Part shown: piece by piece, positions 1 through 6,164 of the stretch
Position numbering within the stretch: the stretch's first letter is position 1
Layout: the number at the start of each line of letters is the position of its first letter
Program-made: the position numbers and the translations under genes
NCBI GenBank assembly: GCA_019114225.1
Contig: DXFW01000003.1
Location: forward strand, 1-36,658
Source of the DNA: Candidatus Allofournierella pullicola
GTDB taxonomy: Bacteria; Bacillota; Clostridia; Oscillospirales; Ruminococcaceae
Direction of reading: 5' to 3'
Length of the DNA: 36,658 bases
Notes under the pieces: model-generated
What the model was told of the DNA's origin: nothing
The model's input: only the letters and a program-made list of their open reading frames with translations
The model's database searches: none

Positions 1-237
1 CGATTGCATTGCGAGGTCTATTTTGCTGACCCCTACTGTGCTTGGCAGAAGGGCACAAACGAAAATTTGAATGGTTTGCTTCGGGAGTTCTATCCCAAAG
101 GCAGAAATCTTTCCCGTGTTGCCCCCGCTACACTAAAACGAAACCTGGCGTTGATTAACGCCAGGCCTCGAAAGGTTCTTAATTTCCATTCTGCCCAGGA
201 ATTATGGGACTTTGAACTCAATTCCTGTTGCACTTAG
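1..237 (+). CDS. IS30-family transposase, C-terminal part (runs off the left edge)
   Basis: This is the last 78 or so residues of a DDE transposase, open through the left edge of the window. It would cut and join DNA at the ends of its own insertion sequence. It shows the end of the IS30 catalytic core: an aspartate in YFADPY, then WQKGTNENLNGLLREFYPKG, which carries the final catalytic Glu (the E of the NEN triplet), followed by the usual IS30 tail that ends near WDFELN. The stop is at 235-237, and the element's end lies about 10 bases further on, as expected for IS30 members. The N-terminal DNA-binding part is outside the window, so I cannot tell whether the copy is intact. Confidence 0.88.
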   Translation, partial: RLHCEVYFADPYCAWQKGTNENLNGLLREFYPKGRNLSRVAPATLKRNLALINARPRKVLNFHSAQELWDFELNSCCT

Positions 238-250
238 TTTGACAATTCAC
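1..250 (+). mobile_element. Right end of an IS30-family insertion sequence
   Basis: The transposase 3' end is followed by TTGCACTTAGTTTGACAATT (231-247 and flank), a sequence typical of IS30 termini. The element probably ends at about 247-250. Directly beyond, at 251-253, is the stop codon of the opposing flavodoxin/ferredoxin gene. Neither the left inverted repeat nor the target duplication is in the window, so the exact boundary is inferred. Confidence 0.65.
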
Positions 251-1012
251 TTATGCAAACCATTCCACCGCGCGGCGGGCGGAAAAGTTTTCCTCCAGCC
301 ATGCCTTCGTCTGGCTTATGTCAAACTGCCAGGCGTAGGTGGGGCAGGAAAAGCGGCAGACAAGGCAGTTGACGCATTTTGTGCTGTCCACTTCCAGCAG
401 TTCGTTCAGCGCACCCGCAGGGCAGGCACGCACACAGCGGCCGCAATGGTTGCACCGCTCTTTGTCCCGGCTGCGCCCGATGGGCCGCAGGGGTTTTCGG
501 GGTGCGTCCGCGTCGCCGAGCAAAGCGGTGGGACACAGCGGTTCTTGTTCGCATGCAGCCATCACCTTTTGCGCAAAAGCCGCAAAGGCGGGCATGTCCT
601 CCCCGTCGGGACGGCCTGCGCCGAGGCTCGGCGCAAACACGTGAGGCGTAATGCAGGCCATGCCGCCCACACAAACGAAGCCCTGTCCGCTCATTTGCCG
701 GGCGGCAGCCGCCAGGGCATTTTCATAATCCCGGTTGCCATAGGCAGCAAGGATGACGCAAGGCCCGCCCTGGCCCCGCAGCTGGCTGAAAAGGCCTTCC
801 ACGCGGGGGCCGAAGCCGCCGTACACCGGCAGGGCCAACACCAGCAGTTCGTCTTTGGCCACCGGGATGACCGTGGGCAGCTTTGCGGGCGGGCAGGTGC
901 AGTCGATGGATTCCACCGGCAGGCCAAACTGCTCGCACAGCAGCATTGCGGCGCGTTTTGTGCCGCCGGATGAACTGAAATATGCCGCTTTGACGGCTTT
1001 GATGGGACTCAT
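251..1012 (-). CDS. EFR1-type flavodoxin-like/4Fe-4S ferredoxin fusion protein
   Basis: The 253-residue cytoplasmic protein is a likely electron carrier or small flavin/iron-sulfur oxidoreductase. Residues 1-165 resemble a flavodoxin fold: the start AAYFSSSGGTKRAA is the phosphate-binding loop, followed by LALPVYGGFGPR and a conserved AAYGNRDYENAL. The C-terminal part has two 4Fe-4S cysteine sets, CNHCGRCVRACP and CVNCLVCRFSCP, which is the layout of the EFR1 family. The gene has its own promoter at 1068-1097. Its stop codon abuts the IS30 end, so the last residues or the natural 3' end may have been altered by the insertion. The physiological partner is unknown. Confidence 0.85.
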   Translation of the reverse strand: MSPIKAVKAAYFSSSGGTKRAAMLLCEQFGLPVESIDCTCPPAKLPTVIPVAKDELLVLALPVYGGFGPRVEGLFSQLRGQGGPCVILAAYGNRDYENALAAAARQMSGQGFVCVGGMACITPHVFAPSLGAGRPDGEDMPAFAAFAQKVMAACEQEPLCPTALLGDADAPRKPLRPIGRSRDKERCNHCGRCVRACPAGALNELLEVDSTKCVNCLVCRFSCPTYAWQFDISQTKAWLEENFSARRAVEWFA

Positions 1013-1039
1013 TTCCGGTCACTTCCCTTTTGTTTGGGT

Positions 1040-1066
1040 CCGCCTTGAAACGGCGGGCGTTTTTTT
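1040..1066 (+). terminator. Plus-strand terminator-like hairpin
   Basis: CCGCC and GGCGG pair around a 7-base loop, followed by GCG and seven T residues on the plus strand. No plus-strand gene lies nearby except the IS30 transposase, so it may stop read-through from the insertion sequence. On the minus strand the same stem lies in the 5' leader of the ferredoxin gene. Confidence 0.45.
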
Positions 1067-1097
1067 GATTATAACGCCCGGAACATCCCTTCGTCAA
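1054..1097 (-). promoter_or_regulatory. Promoter of the flavodoxin/ferredoxin gene with overlapping inverted repeat
   Basis: A TTGACG -35 box (1092-1097) and a TATAAT -10 box (1068-1073) are 18 bases apart on the minus strand. An 8-base inverted repeat, CGGGCGTT (1054-1061) and AACGCCCG (1073-1080), brackets the -10 box with an 11-base gap. This is the layout of a repressor operator, but no candidate repressor is identified. Confidence 0.6.
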
Positions 1098-1108
1098 CGC
1101 GGCGCGGG

Positions 1109-1750
1109 TCAGCCGAGGCTTTCCACAAAGGCCCGCAGCATGGCAAGGCCCGCCGGGCCGCTCTTTTCCGGGTGGAACTGAAATCCGGTCACATTCTGCC
1201 GCTGCACTGCGGCGCAGACGGTGTGACCGCCGTATTCCACCGTTGCGGCACAGTCCTCCCCGCGGCGGGGCAGCGCCTGAAAGCTGTGGACGAAGTAGAC
1301 CTCGTCTCCGTTCCGGGTGTTTTTGAGCAGCCCCCGTTCCGTCCCGGAGGCGAGGCGCAGCGGGCTCCACCCGATGTGGGGCACTTTCAGCGGCGCGCCG
1401 TCTGCTGCCGTTTCCGGCAGAGGGCTCACTGTGCCTTCCACCAGGCCCAGCCCCCGGGTGAACCCGCCCTCGGTGCTGGAATCCAGCAACATCTGCATGC
1501 CGAGGCAGATCCCCAGCAGAGGTGTGCCCTCTCCCGCTTTTTGCAAAAGCGGTTCCACCAGCCGCTGGCTTCTCAGCCGGGCCATTCCATCGGCAAAAGC
1601 CCCCACCCCGGGCAGGACCAGCGCCCTGGCGCGCAGAATGTCCCCCGGTTGGGTGCCAAAGCACACATCCGCGCCGCAGTGCTCCAGCGCCCGCCGCACG
1701 CTGAGCAGATTGCTGCGTCCGTAATCCACCACAGTGACCAACGGTCTCAT
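1109..1750 (-). CDS. hisH: HisH-type glutamine amidotransferase subunit of a sugar-amidination system (HisH2)
   Basis: This 213-residue class I glutaminase releases ammonia from glutamine and passes it to its HisF partner. The catalytic Cys is in LLGICLGMQMLL, and the His-Glu pair is in FQFHPEKSG. The N-terminal VVDYGRSNLLSVRRAL and the LPGVGAF loop are typical of HisH. The start ATG overlaps the hisF stop by four bases, and the three genes wbpG-hisF-hisH are translationally coupled. No other histidine-pathway gene is present, while a WbpG-type amidotransferase precedes it. It is therefore better read as the sugar-modification paralogue (HisH2) than as a histidine enzyme. The family call is secure and the pathway is inferred from context. 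Confidence 0.88.
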   Translation of the reverse strand: MRPLVTVVDYGRSNLLSVRRALEHCGADVCFGTQPGDILRARALVLPGVGAFADGMARLRSQRLVEPLLQKAGEGTPLLGICLGMQMLLDSSTEGGFTRGLGLVEGTVSPLPETAADGAPLKVPHIGWSPLRLASGTERGLLKNTRNGDEVYFVHSFQALPRRGEDCAATVEYGGHTVCAAVQRQNVTGFQFHPEKSGPAGLAMLRAFVESLG

Positions 1751-2517
1751 CGTCTCACCTCCACACCCAGAGCCCGCACTTCATCTTTGAGCGCAGGCAC
1801 ATCGGTTTTGCCATAATGCAGGATACTGCCCACCGCCACCGCGTCGGCTCCGCCTTTGGCTGCGGCGGCAATGTCCCCGGCGCTGGCCGCGCCCCCGGCG
1901 GCAATGACCGGCACATCCACCAGCCCTGCCACCGCAGCGATGAGTTCCTGGTCCATTCCTTTTTGAAAGCCTTCCCTGTCCACGCTGGAGAGCAAAATCT
2001 CTCCCGCGCCCAGAGCCACCGCCTGTTTAGCCCATTCCAGCACATCCTTGCCGGAGTGCTCCCGGCCATTGTCGTAGTACGCTTCCCAGCCGGCGGCCGG
2101 CCGGGCCGGATCCCGCCGCTTTGCCTGAATGCTGAGCACCATGCACTGGCTGCCGAAGGCACGGGCGACCTCGGTGATGAGCTCCGGACGGCGCAGGGCG
2201 GCGGTGTTCACGGCGGCCTTGTCCGCTCCGGCTTTGAGCACCGCGCCCACATCCTCCGCACTGCGCAAGCCGCCGCCCGCCGTGATGGGGATAAACACAT
2301 CCGCGGTGGTGCGCTCCAGGATGTTGCCCAGATTGTTGCGCTCGTAAAGGCTGGCCACCGTGTCCAGATACAAAATCTCATCGATCCCCTGCTCATAGTA
2401 ACGGCGGGCAAAATCGTGGGGGTCGCCCAGCTTGCGCAAACCTTCGTACTGGATCCCTTTCACCAGAAAATCGTCCTTTACGTCAAGGCGCGCGATGAGG
2501 CGTATTTTCCGGCTCAT
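1747..2517 (-). CDS. hisF: HisF-type cyclase-like subunit of a sugar-amidination system (HisF2)
   Basis: The 256-residue (beta/alpha)8-barrel forms the ammonia channel with HisH. It keeps the first catalytic Asp of HisF (D12 in ARLDVKDD), the phosphate-binding loops (ITAGGGLRS and AVGSILHYG) and LLSSVDREG. The second catalytic Asp of histidine-pathway HisF (in the motif AIDAKR) is Gln here: SIQAKR, Q131. That argues against imidazole-glycerol-phosphate synthesis and fits the HisF2 type, which feeds ammonia to WbpG/PseA-like sugar amidotransferases. The start ATG at 2517 has AAGGAGG upstream and overlaps the wbpG stop by four bases. Confidence 0.88.
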   Translation of the reverse strand: MSRKIRLIARLDVKDDFLVKGIQYEGLRKLGDPHDFARRYYEQGIDEILYLDTVASLYERNNLGNILERTTADVFIPITAGGGLRSAEDVGAVLKAGADKAAVNTAALRRPELITEVARAFGSQCMVLSIQAKRRDPARPAAGWEAYYDNGREHSGKDVLEWAKQAVALGAGEILLSSVDREGFQKGMDQELIAAVAGLVDVPVIAAGGAASAGDIAAAAKGGADAVAVGSILHYGKTDVPALKDEVRALGVEVRR

Positions 2518-3881
2518 GGCTGCGCCTCCTTCCGGGGCGTGCCGTAGTCGCAGAGACTTTCCCCTTCAAAAGGCGTATGACGCAGGCTCCAGCGGCCGTT
2601 CTCATACTGCCACAGGTGCGGCGAACGGAACCGGTCTGCCAGGTGCATGAAGTAGTCCATGTCCATTTCCGGCTGCTCAAAGCAGTCGGCGGCGGCGCCG
2701 AAGTGTTTTTTGTCAATGGAGATGTACCGGAAGAAATCCTGGGCAAAGCGCATGGGGAACTCACCGTCAAACTTCTTGCAGAGCGCCACGCCCTCCTCCC
2801 TGGTGATTTCGTGGTTGCGTATCTCCTGAGCCGCGTCGTAGGTGCAGCGGCCGATCCCGTATTTGATGTAGGTGGTGTAGTAGAAGAAATCGTCCACCTT
2901 GTCGTCGATGGAGTTGTATTTGGAGTAGGTGCCCGCAGTGCGCTCGGGGCTGGGCACAAAGCCGCCGTGCTCCACGCTGTAATAATAGGCTCCCTGGGGG
3001 TGCCACTTCTCATAGTAGCCCATGTAATGCACCTGGATGTGGTTTTTCTCCACGTCGGAGGTATCGCTGGGCAGGTAGATGGCCAGATCGGCCTTGTCCA
3101 CCTTGAAATCCTCTTCCAGCTGGCGCAGAGACACGCCGCCCAGATAAATGTGGTCAAAATCGTTGGTGGCAAAGAAGTGCTCGTCCCGCAAAGCGCTGTC
3201 GTTATCCGCAATGGGGTTGCCGAACTCGGCTTCGTTTTCGCCATAGAACACCAGCGGAATTCCGAACTTGGCGGCCATCTTGGGGGCCAGCTGCTTTTGG
3301 CCCAAAATGAAGGGCTGGAAGGGATGGAACAGGTTCTCGGTGGCGAGGCGGGTGAGCAGCCGGTGAGTCAGGCCGTTGGGGGTGCACAGGTAGTTGTCAA
3401 ACCCGGCGTGGATCCACGCCTCAAAGTTCTGCCAGCCCCAGGGGGTGTAGATGTGAGGCGCCCAGGTAACGGTGAGCGGGTGCATGCCGTACTTGTATTT
3501 CAGCAGATGGGCGGCATAGAAGCTGTCCTTTCCGCCGCTGCCCGGCACAAGGCAGTCGTAGCTGCCGTCGGTTTTGCGGTAGCGATCGCACAATTCCCGA
3601 AGCTGGCGCTCCCGGTCGGCCCAGTCAATTTTGCCCTCCTTGTTGTGGCAGGCGTGGCAGGCGTCGCACACCCCGTCTTCCTGGATGACCATGGTCTTTT
3701 TCTTCGAATGGATGGTATGCTCGAACTCGTAACAGCTGTTGGGCTTTTGGTTGGTCATCACGCACTCTTTGCAGTACCGCACATCCCGGGGCAGGCCGAA
3801 GAAGGTCTCCCGCTGTTCGGGCGGGATGTCCGGGGCATATTTGGAATAGTCGATGGGGATATAACGGGGAAGTTTTTCCAT
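2514..3881 (-). CDS. wbpG: N-acetyl-sugar amidotransferase, WbpG/PseA family
   Basis: The 455-residue protein is a PP-loop ATP pyrophosphatase that activates an acetamido sugar so that ammonia from HisH/HisF converts it to an acetamidino sugar. In known systems this modifies nucleotide sugars for surface polysaccharides or nonulosonic acids. The ATP-binding PP-loop is CLVPGSGGKDS, around residues 110-120. Cysteine pairs CKEC (N-terminal) and CDACHAC resemble the zinc-binding knuckles of this family. Other family landmarks are VTWAPHIYTPWGW and FYGENEAEFG. It is the first gene of a three-gene overlapping operon. No sugar-synthesis or glycosyltransferase gene lies in the window, so the substrate cannot be named. 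It lies behind an attenuator at 3913-3985. Confidence 0.9.
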   Translation of the reverse strand: MEKLPRYIPIDYSKYAPDIPPEQRETFFGLPRDVRYCKECVMTNQKPNSCYEFEHTIHSKKKTMVIQEDGVCDACHACHNKEGKIDWADRERQLRELCDRYRKTDGSYDCLVPGSGGKDSFYAAHLLKYKYGMHPLTVTWAPHIYTPWGWQNFEAWIHAGFDNYLCTPNGLTHRLLTRLATENLFHPFQPFILGQKQLAPKMAAKFGIPLVFYGENEAEFGNPIADNDSALRDEHFFATNDFDHIYLGGVSLRQLEEDFKVDKADLAIYLPSDTSDVEKNHIQVHYMGYYEKWHPQGAYYYSVEHGGFVPSPERTAGTYSKYNSIDDKVDDFFYYTTYIKYGIGRCTYDAAQEIRNHEITREEGVALCKKFDGEFPMRFAQDFFRYISIDKKHFGAAADCFEQPEMDMDYFMHLADRFRSPHLWQYENGRWSLRHTPFEGESLCDYGTPRKEAQP

Positions 3882-3912
3882 GATGAAGGTCCCTTCTTTC
3901 GATTTTCATAAC

Positions 3913-3985
3913 AAAAAGGCAGGGCAAAGGCGCCTTGACGGCAAGGGAGAATTCTCCCCTGCCCGGCGGGCGCCTTTGCCCTGCC
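3913..3985 (-). promoter_or_regulatory. Hexaloop/terminator attenuator between the ANTAR gene and wbpG
   Basis: A 17-bp perfect stem (3918-3934 with 3969-3985), followed by TTTTTG on the minus strand, forms an intrinsic terminator 13 bases after the ANTAR stop. Within its 5' arm, GGGC-AAAGGC-GCCC (3968-3981) can fold instead into a small hairpin with the AANGGC loop seen in the other leaders. The two folds exclude each other. I see no convincing promoter just upstream, so wbpG may be expressed by regulated read-through from the glnA operon. The apical part also holds a GGGAGAATTCTCCC palindrome. Confidence 0.65.
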
Positions 3986-3998
3986 CTGTGTTGGTTTT

Positions 3999-4556
3999 TT
4001 ATTCGCCGTAGGTGCGGATGATGGCCTGGGCCGCCTCACGGCTGGAGATACGCGCGTCCATGGCCCGTTTTTCAATGAGGCGGTGCGCTTCCTCCTCGGT
4101 GAGGCCGGCGTGGAGAGCCAGCAGGCATTTGGCCTGGCAGATGACCCGGGCCTCGTCCAGTCGCTTTGTGAGCCGGCGGTTCTGGTCGATGATCTTTTGC
4201 ATACGCTGGTGGCCGGCGCGCAGAAGGCGCACCGCGAAGGCGGCCTGCTGGCGGGAAAGGGGCTTTGGCAGCACCAGCACCCCGTATTTTTCCAGGCCCG
4301 CGGCGATCTTGTCCGCCTGGGGCGCGGCGCAGAGAAAGATGACGTCCATGCCGCTCTCCACCGCCTGGATGGCCAGTTCCCGGCCGAACTCGTCCGGCAG
4401 CGGTGCGTTGATGACCATCAGGCTGCCGCCCCCGGCAGTGAAACCCCGGCGGGCCTCTCCCGCGCTGGTGCAGCACACGGCAGGCCCGCCCGCCGCGAAC
4501 GCACTTTTCAGTGCCTCATGGGTCTGTTTTTCCCCGACGATCCAAACGCCTGCCAT
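3999..4556 (-). CDS. ANTAR-domain transcription antitermination regulator
   Basis: About 185 residues. The N-terminal half resembles a response-regulator receiver fold (VWIVGEKQTHEAL, VINAPLPDEFG, LVLPKPLSRQQ), but the phospho-acceptor Asp position reads Asn in INAPLPDE, so it is probably a pseudo-receiver. A short coiled-coil follows (about residues 120-140). Next is an ANTAR helix bundle: EARVICQAKCLLALHAGLTEEEAHRLIEKRAMD, then SSREAAQAII. ANTAR proteins bind RNA hairpins with six-base loops and prevent terminators from forming. The ATG at 4556 has AGGTGA upstream; a GTG at 4565 is an alternative. It follows glnA by about 30 bases and is surrounded by leaders carrying hexaloop hairpins, so it is the likely regulator of this block. 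Confidence 0.87.
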   Translation of the reverse strand: MAGVWIVGEKQTHEALKSAFAAGGPAVCCTSAGEARRGFTAGGGSLMVINAPLPDEFGRELAIQAVESGMDVIFLCAAPQADKIAAGLEKYGVLVLPKPLSRQQAAFAVRLLRAGHQRMQKIIDQNRRLTKRLDEARVICQAKCLLALHAGLTEEEAHRLIEKRAMDARISSREAAQAIIRTYGE

Positions 4557-4589
4557 GCCTTTCACCTGCCTTTTGAAGAGGATGTTCCG

Positions 4590-5906
4590 TCAGATACGGT
4601 CAAAATACTGCTGCATTTCGTACTCGTGGGGGTCCTCCGCCCCGGCGCTGGCCGCGGCTACCCGCCGCTTCTGGGCAAGGTAGGTGTCCAGCAGGCGGGC
4701 GGGAAGGGTCTGCTGCAAGAAGCGGCTCTCCTCCGCCGCCCTCACCGCCTGGGCCAGGCTTGCCGGCAGTGTGGCGGCCACCGGACCTGCCCCGCCGGCG
4801 GCAAAGAGATCCCGGTCAGCGGCGGGCGGCAGCGGCAGACCGTCCCGAATGCCCTCCATGCCGGCCTCCAGCAGCAGGGCGGTGACGTAATAGGGATTGC
4901 AGGCCGGGTCCGGGCTGCGCAGCTCCATGCGGCAGTCCGCGCCGGCGGCCGCCGGCACCCGCACCAGCGAGGAGCGGTTCTGGCAGGACCAGCTCACCGT
5001 GCCCGGCGCTTCGCAGCAGCCCAGCCGCTGGTAGGAACCGGGCAGAGGGTTTGCGAACACCGTCAGCTCCGGCACCCGGCGCAGAATCCCCGCCAGGAAG
5101 GCCGCCGCCACCGGGTCCGGCTTGTCTTTGAAGTTTTCGAAGAGGTTGCGGCCATCCTTGATCACCGAGAAGTTCAGGTGCAGCCCGCTGCCGCTTTTTC
5201 CGGGCAGAGGCTTGGGCAAAAAGGAGGCGAACAGGCCGTGCTGGCCTGCAATGGCCTTGACCACCGTGTGCACCGTCATCAAGTCGTCCGCCGCCTGCAG
5301 GGGCGAAGCGCAGCGGAAGTCTATTTCGTTCTGGCCGGGGCCCTGCTCATGGTGGCTGCGCTCGGGCTGAATGCCCATCTCTTCCAGCGTCAGGCAGATG
5401 TTGCGGCGCACGTTCTCGCCCCGGTCGATGGGAGCCAAATCGAAATATCCGCCCTGGTCAAAGGGGGTGCGGGTAGGCTGACCGTGCTCGTCGGTCTCGA
5501 AGAGGTAGAACTCGCACTCCGGCCCCACCAGAAAGTGGTAGCCCTCCTTTGCCGCCGCCTGCTCGGTGCGGCGCAGCAGGGCCCTTCCATCCCCTTCGAA
5601 GGGGCGGCCATCGGGGTAGCGCACATCGCAGAACAGCCGGCCCACACACCCTTCGCTGGGCCGCCAGGGCAGCAGGGCAAAGGTGTTCAGGTCGGGGACG
5701 AGGAACAGGTCGGACTCGGCCACATTGGCAAAGCCCGGGATGGCGGAGGCGTCGAAAGACACCCCCTGTTCCGCGGCGTGGCGCAGCTGGCTGGACATGA
5801 TGGCGATGTTTTTCTGCACGCCGAACATATCGCAGAAAGCCAGGCGGATAAATTTGATGTCGTTTTCCTCCACAAATCGGAGAAGCTGATCAAGCGTGTG
5901 GGTCAT
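4590..5906 (-). CDS. glnA: Glutamine synthetase type I
   Basis: The 438-residue enzyme makes glutamine from glutamate, ammonia and ATP, and works in the cytoplasm as a dodecamer. Family motifs are in order: KFIRLAFCDMFG near the start, VGPECEFYLF (metal ligands), GPGQNEIDFR, the HLNFS active-site strand, GSYQRL, and NRSSLVRVP (ATP/glutamate binding). The length fits the short GSI-alpha type, and no adenylylation Tyr motif is apparent. The ATG at 5906 is preceded by GAAGGAGG at good spacing; an upstream TTG at 5924 would lie on the ribosome site itself. It is co-directional with the ANTAR gene 33 bases downstream and is controlled by the leader attenuator at 5942-5987. Confidence 0.95.
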   Translation of the reverse strand: MTHTLDQLLRFVEENDIKFIRLAFCDMFGVQKNIAIMSSQLRHAAEQGVSFDASAIPGFANVAESDLFLVPDLNTFALLPWRPSEGCVGRLFCDVRYPDGRPFEGDGRALLRRTEQAAAKEGYHFLVGPECEFYLFETDEHGQPTRTPFDQGGYFDLAPIDRGENVRRNICLTLEEMGIQPERSHHEQGPGQNEIDFRCASPLQAADDLMTVHTVVKAIAGQHGLFASFLPKPLPGKSGSGLHLNFSVIKDGRNLFENFKDKPDPVAAAFLAGILRRVPELTVFANPLPGSYQRLGCCEAPGTVSWSCQNRSSLVRVPAAAGADCRMELRSPDPACNPYYVTALLLEAGMEGIRDGLPLPPAADRDLFAAGGAGPVAATLPASLAQAVRAAEESRFLQQTLPARLLDTYLAQKRRVAAASAGAEDPHEYEMQQYFDRI

Positions 5907-5941
5907 GGAGGTCCCCTCCTTCAAAGCTGTGGAAAAATTGC

Positions 5942-5987
5942 AAAAAGCGCTGCGTTGCCCTTGGACGAGAACGCAGCGCCTTTGCTG
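5942..5987 (-). promoter_or_regulatory. glnA leader: AAAGGC hexaloop overlapping a terminator
   Basis: CAGC-AAAGGC-GCTG (5974-5987) forms a 4-bp hairpin with a six-base loop starting about 10 bases after the predicted transcription start. Its 3' half is also the 5' arm of a 10-bp terminator stem (5947-5956 with 5970-5979) followed by TTTTTG. The two structures are mutually exclusive, as expected of an antiterminator/terminator switch. Confidence 0.78.
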
Positions 5988-6001
5988 TTTCGATCAATGG
6001 T

Positions 6002-6030
6002 ATTATACCCGTCCGCGCCGGCCGCGTCAA
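6002..6030 (-). promoter_or_regulatory. glnA promoter
   Basis: A TTGACG -35 box (6025-6030) and a TATAAT -10 box (6002-6007) are 17 bases apart on the minus strand. The box lies back to back with the dapL promoter, with only nine bases between the two -35 elements. Confidence 0.8.
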
Positions 6031-6039
6031 GATATTTTA

Positions 6040-6068
6040 TTGACAAACAGCGCGGGGAATGCTATTCT
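6040..6068 (+). promoter_or_regulatory. dapL promoter
   Basis: TTGACA (6040-6045) and TATTCT (6063-6068) are 17 bases apart. The predicted start is near 6075, immediately before the hexaloop hairpin. Confidence 0.8.
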
Positions 6069-6075
6069 TAGGGGC

Positions 6076-6135
6076 GAACAACGGCGTTCATGCCGCCCGC
6101 CTTGCGGGCCGGTCTGGACGCCGTTTGTTTATTTT
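6076..6135 (+). promoter_or_regulatory. dapL leader: AACGGC hexaloop overlapping a terminator
   Basis: GAAC-AACGGC-GTTC (6076-6089) is a 4-bp hairpin with a six-base loop at the very start of the transcript. AACGGCGT (6080-6087) also pairs with ACGCCGTT (6118-6125) over a GCCCGC/GCGGGC inner stem, followed by a T-rich run to 6135. This is the same switch as in the glnA leader, on the opposite strand. Confidence 0.75.
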
Positions 6136-6164
6136 TCGGCCCCGCTGCCAGAAAGGAAACCGCC

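Noticed and set aside
1109-2517. hisH and hisF as part of a histidine biosynthesis operon
   Set aside because: No other his gene is near, HisF lacks the second catalytic Asp, and a WbpG-type amidotransferase overlaps them.
4083-6071. A 662-residue plus-strand open frame opposite glnA and the ANTAR gene
   Set aside because: Its translation is rich in His, Gln, Arg and Ala with no family motif, it has no ribosome site, and both opposing genes are unmistakable. Long antisense frames are expected at this GC content.
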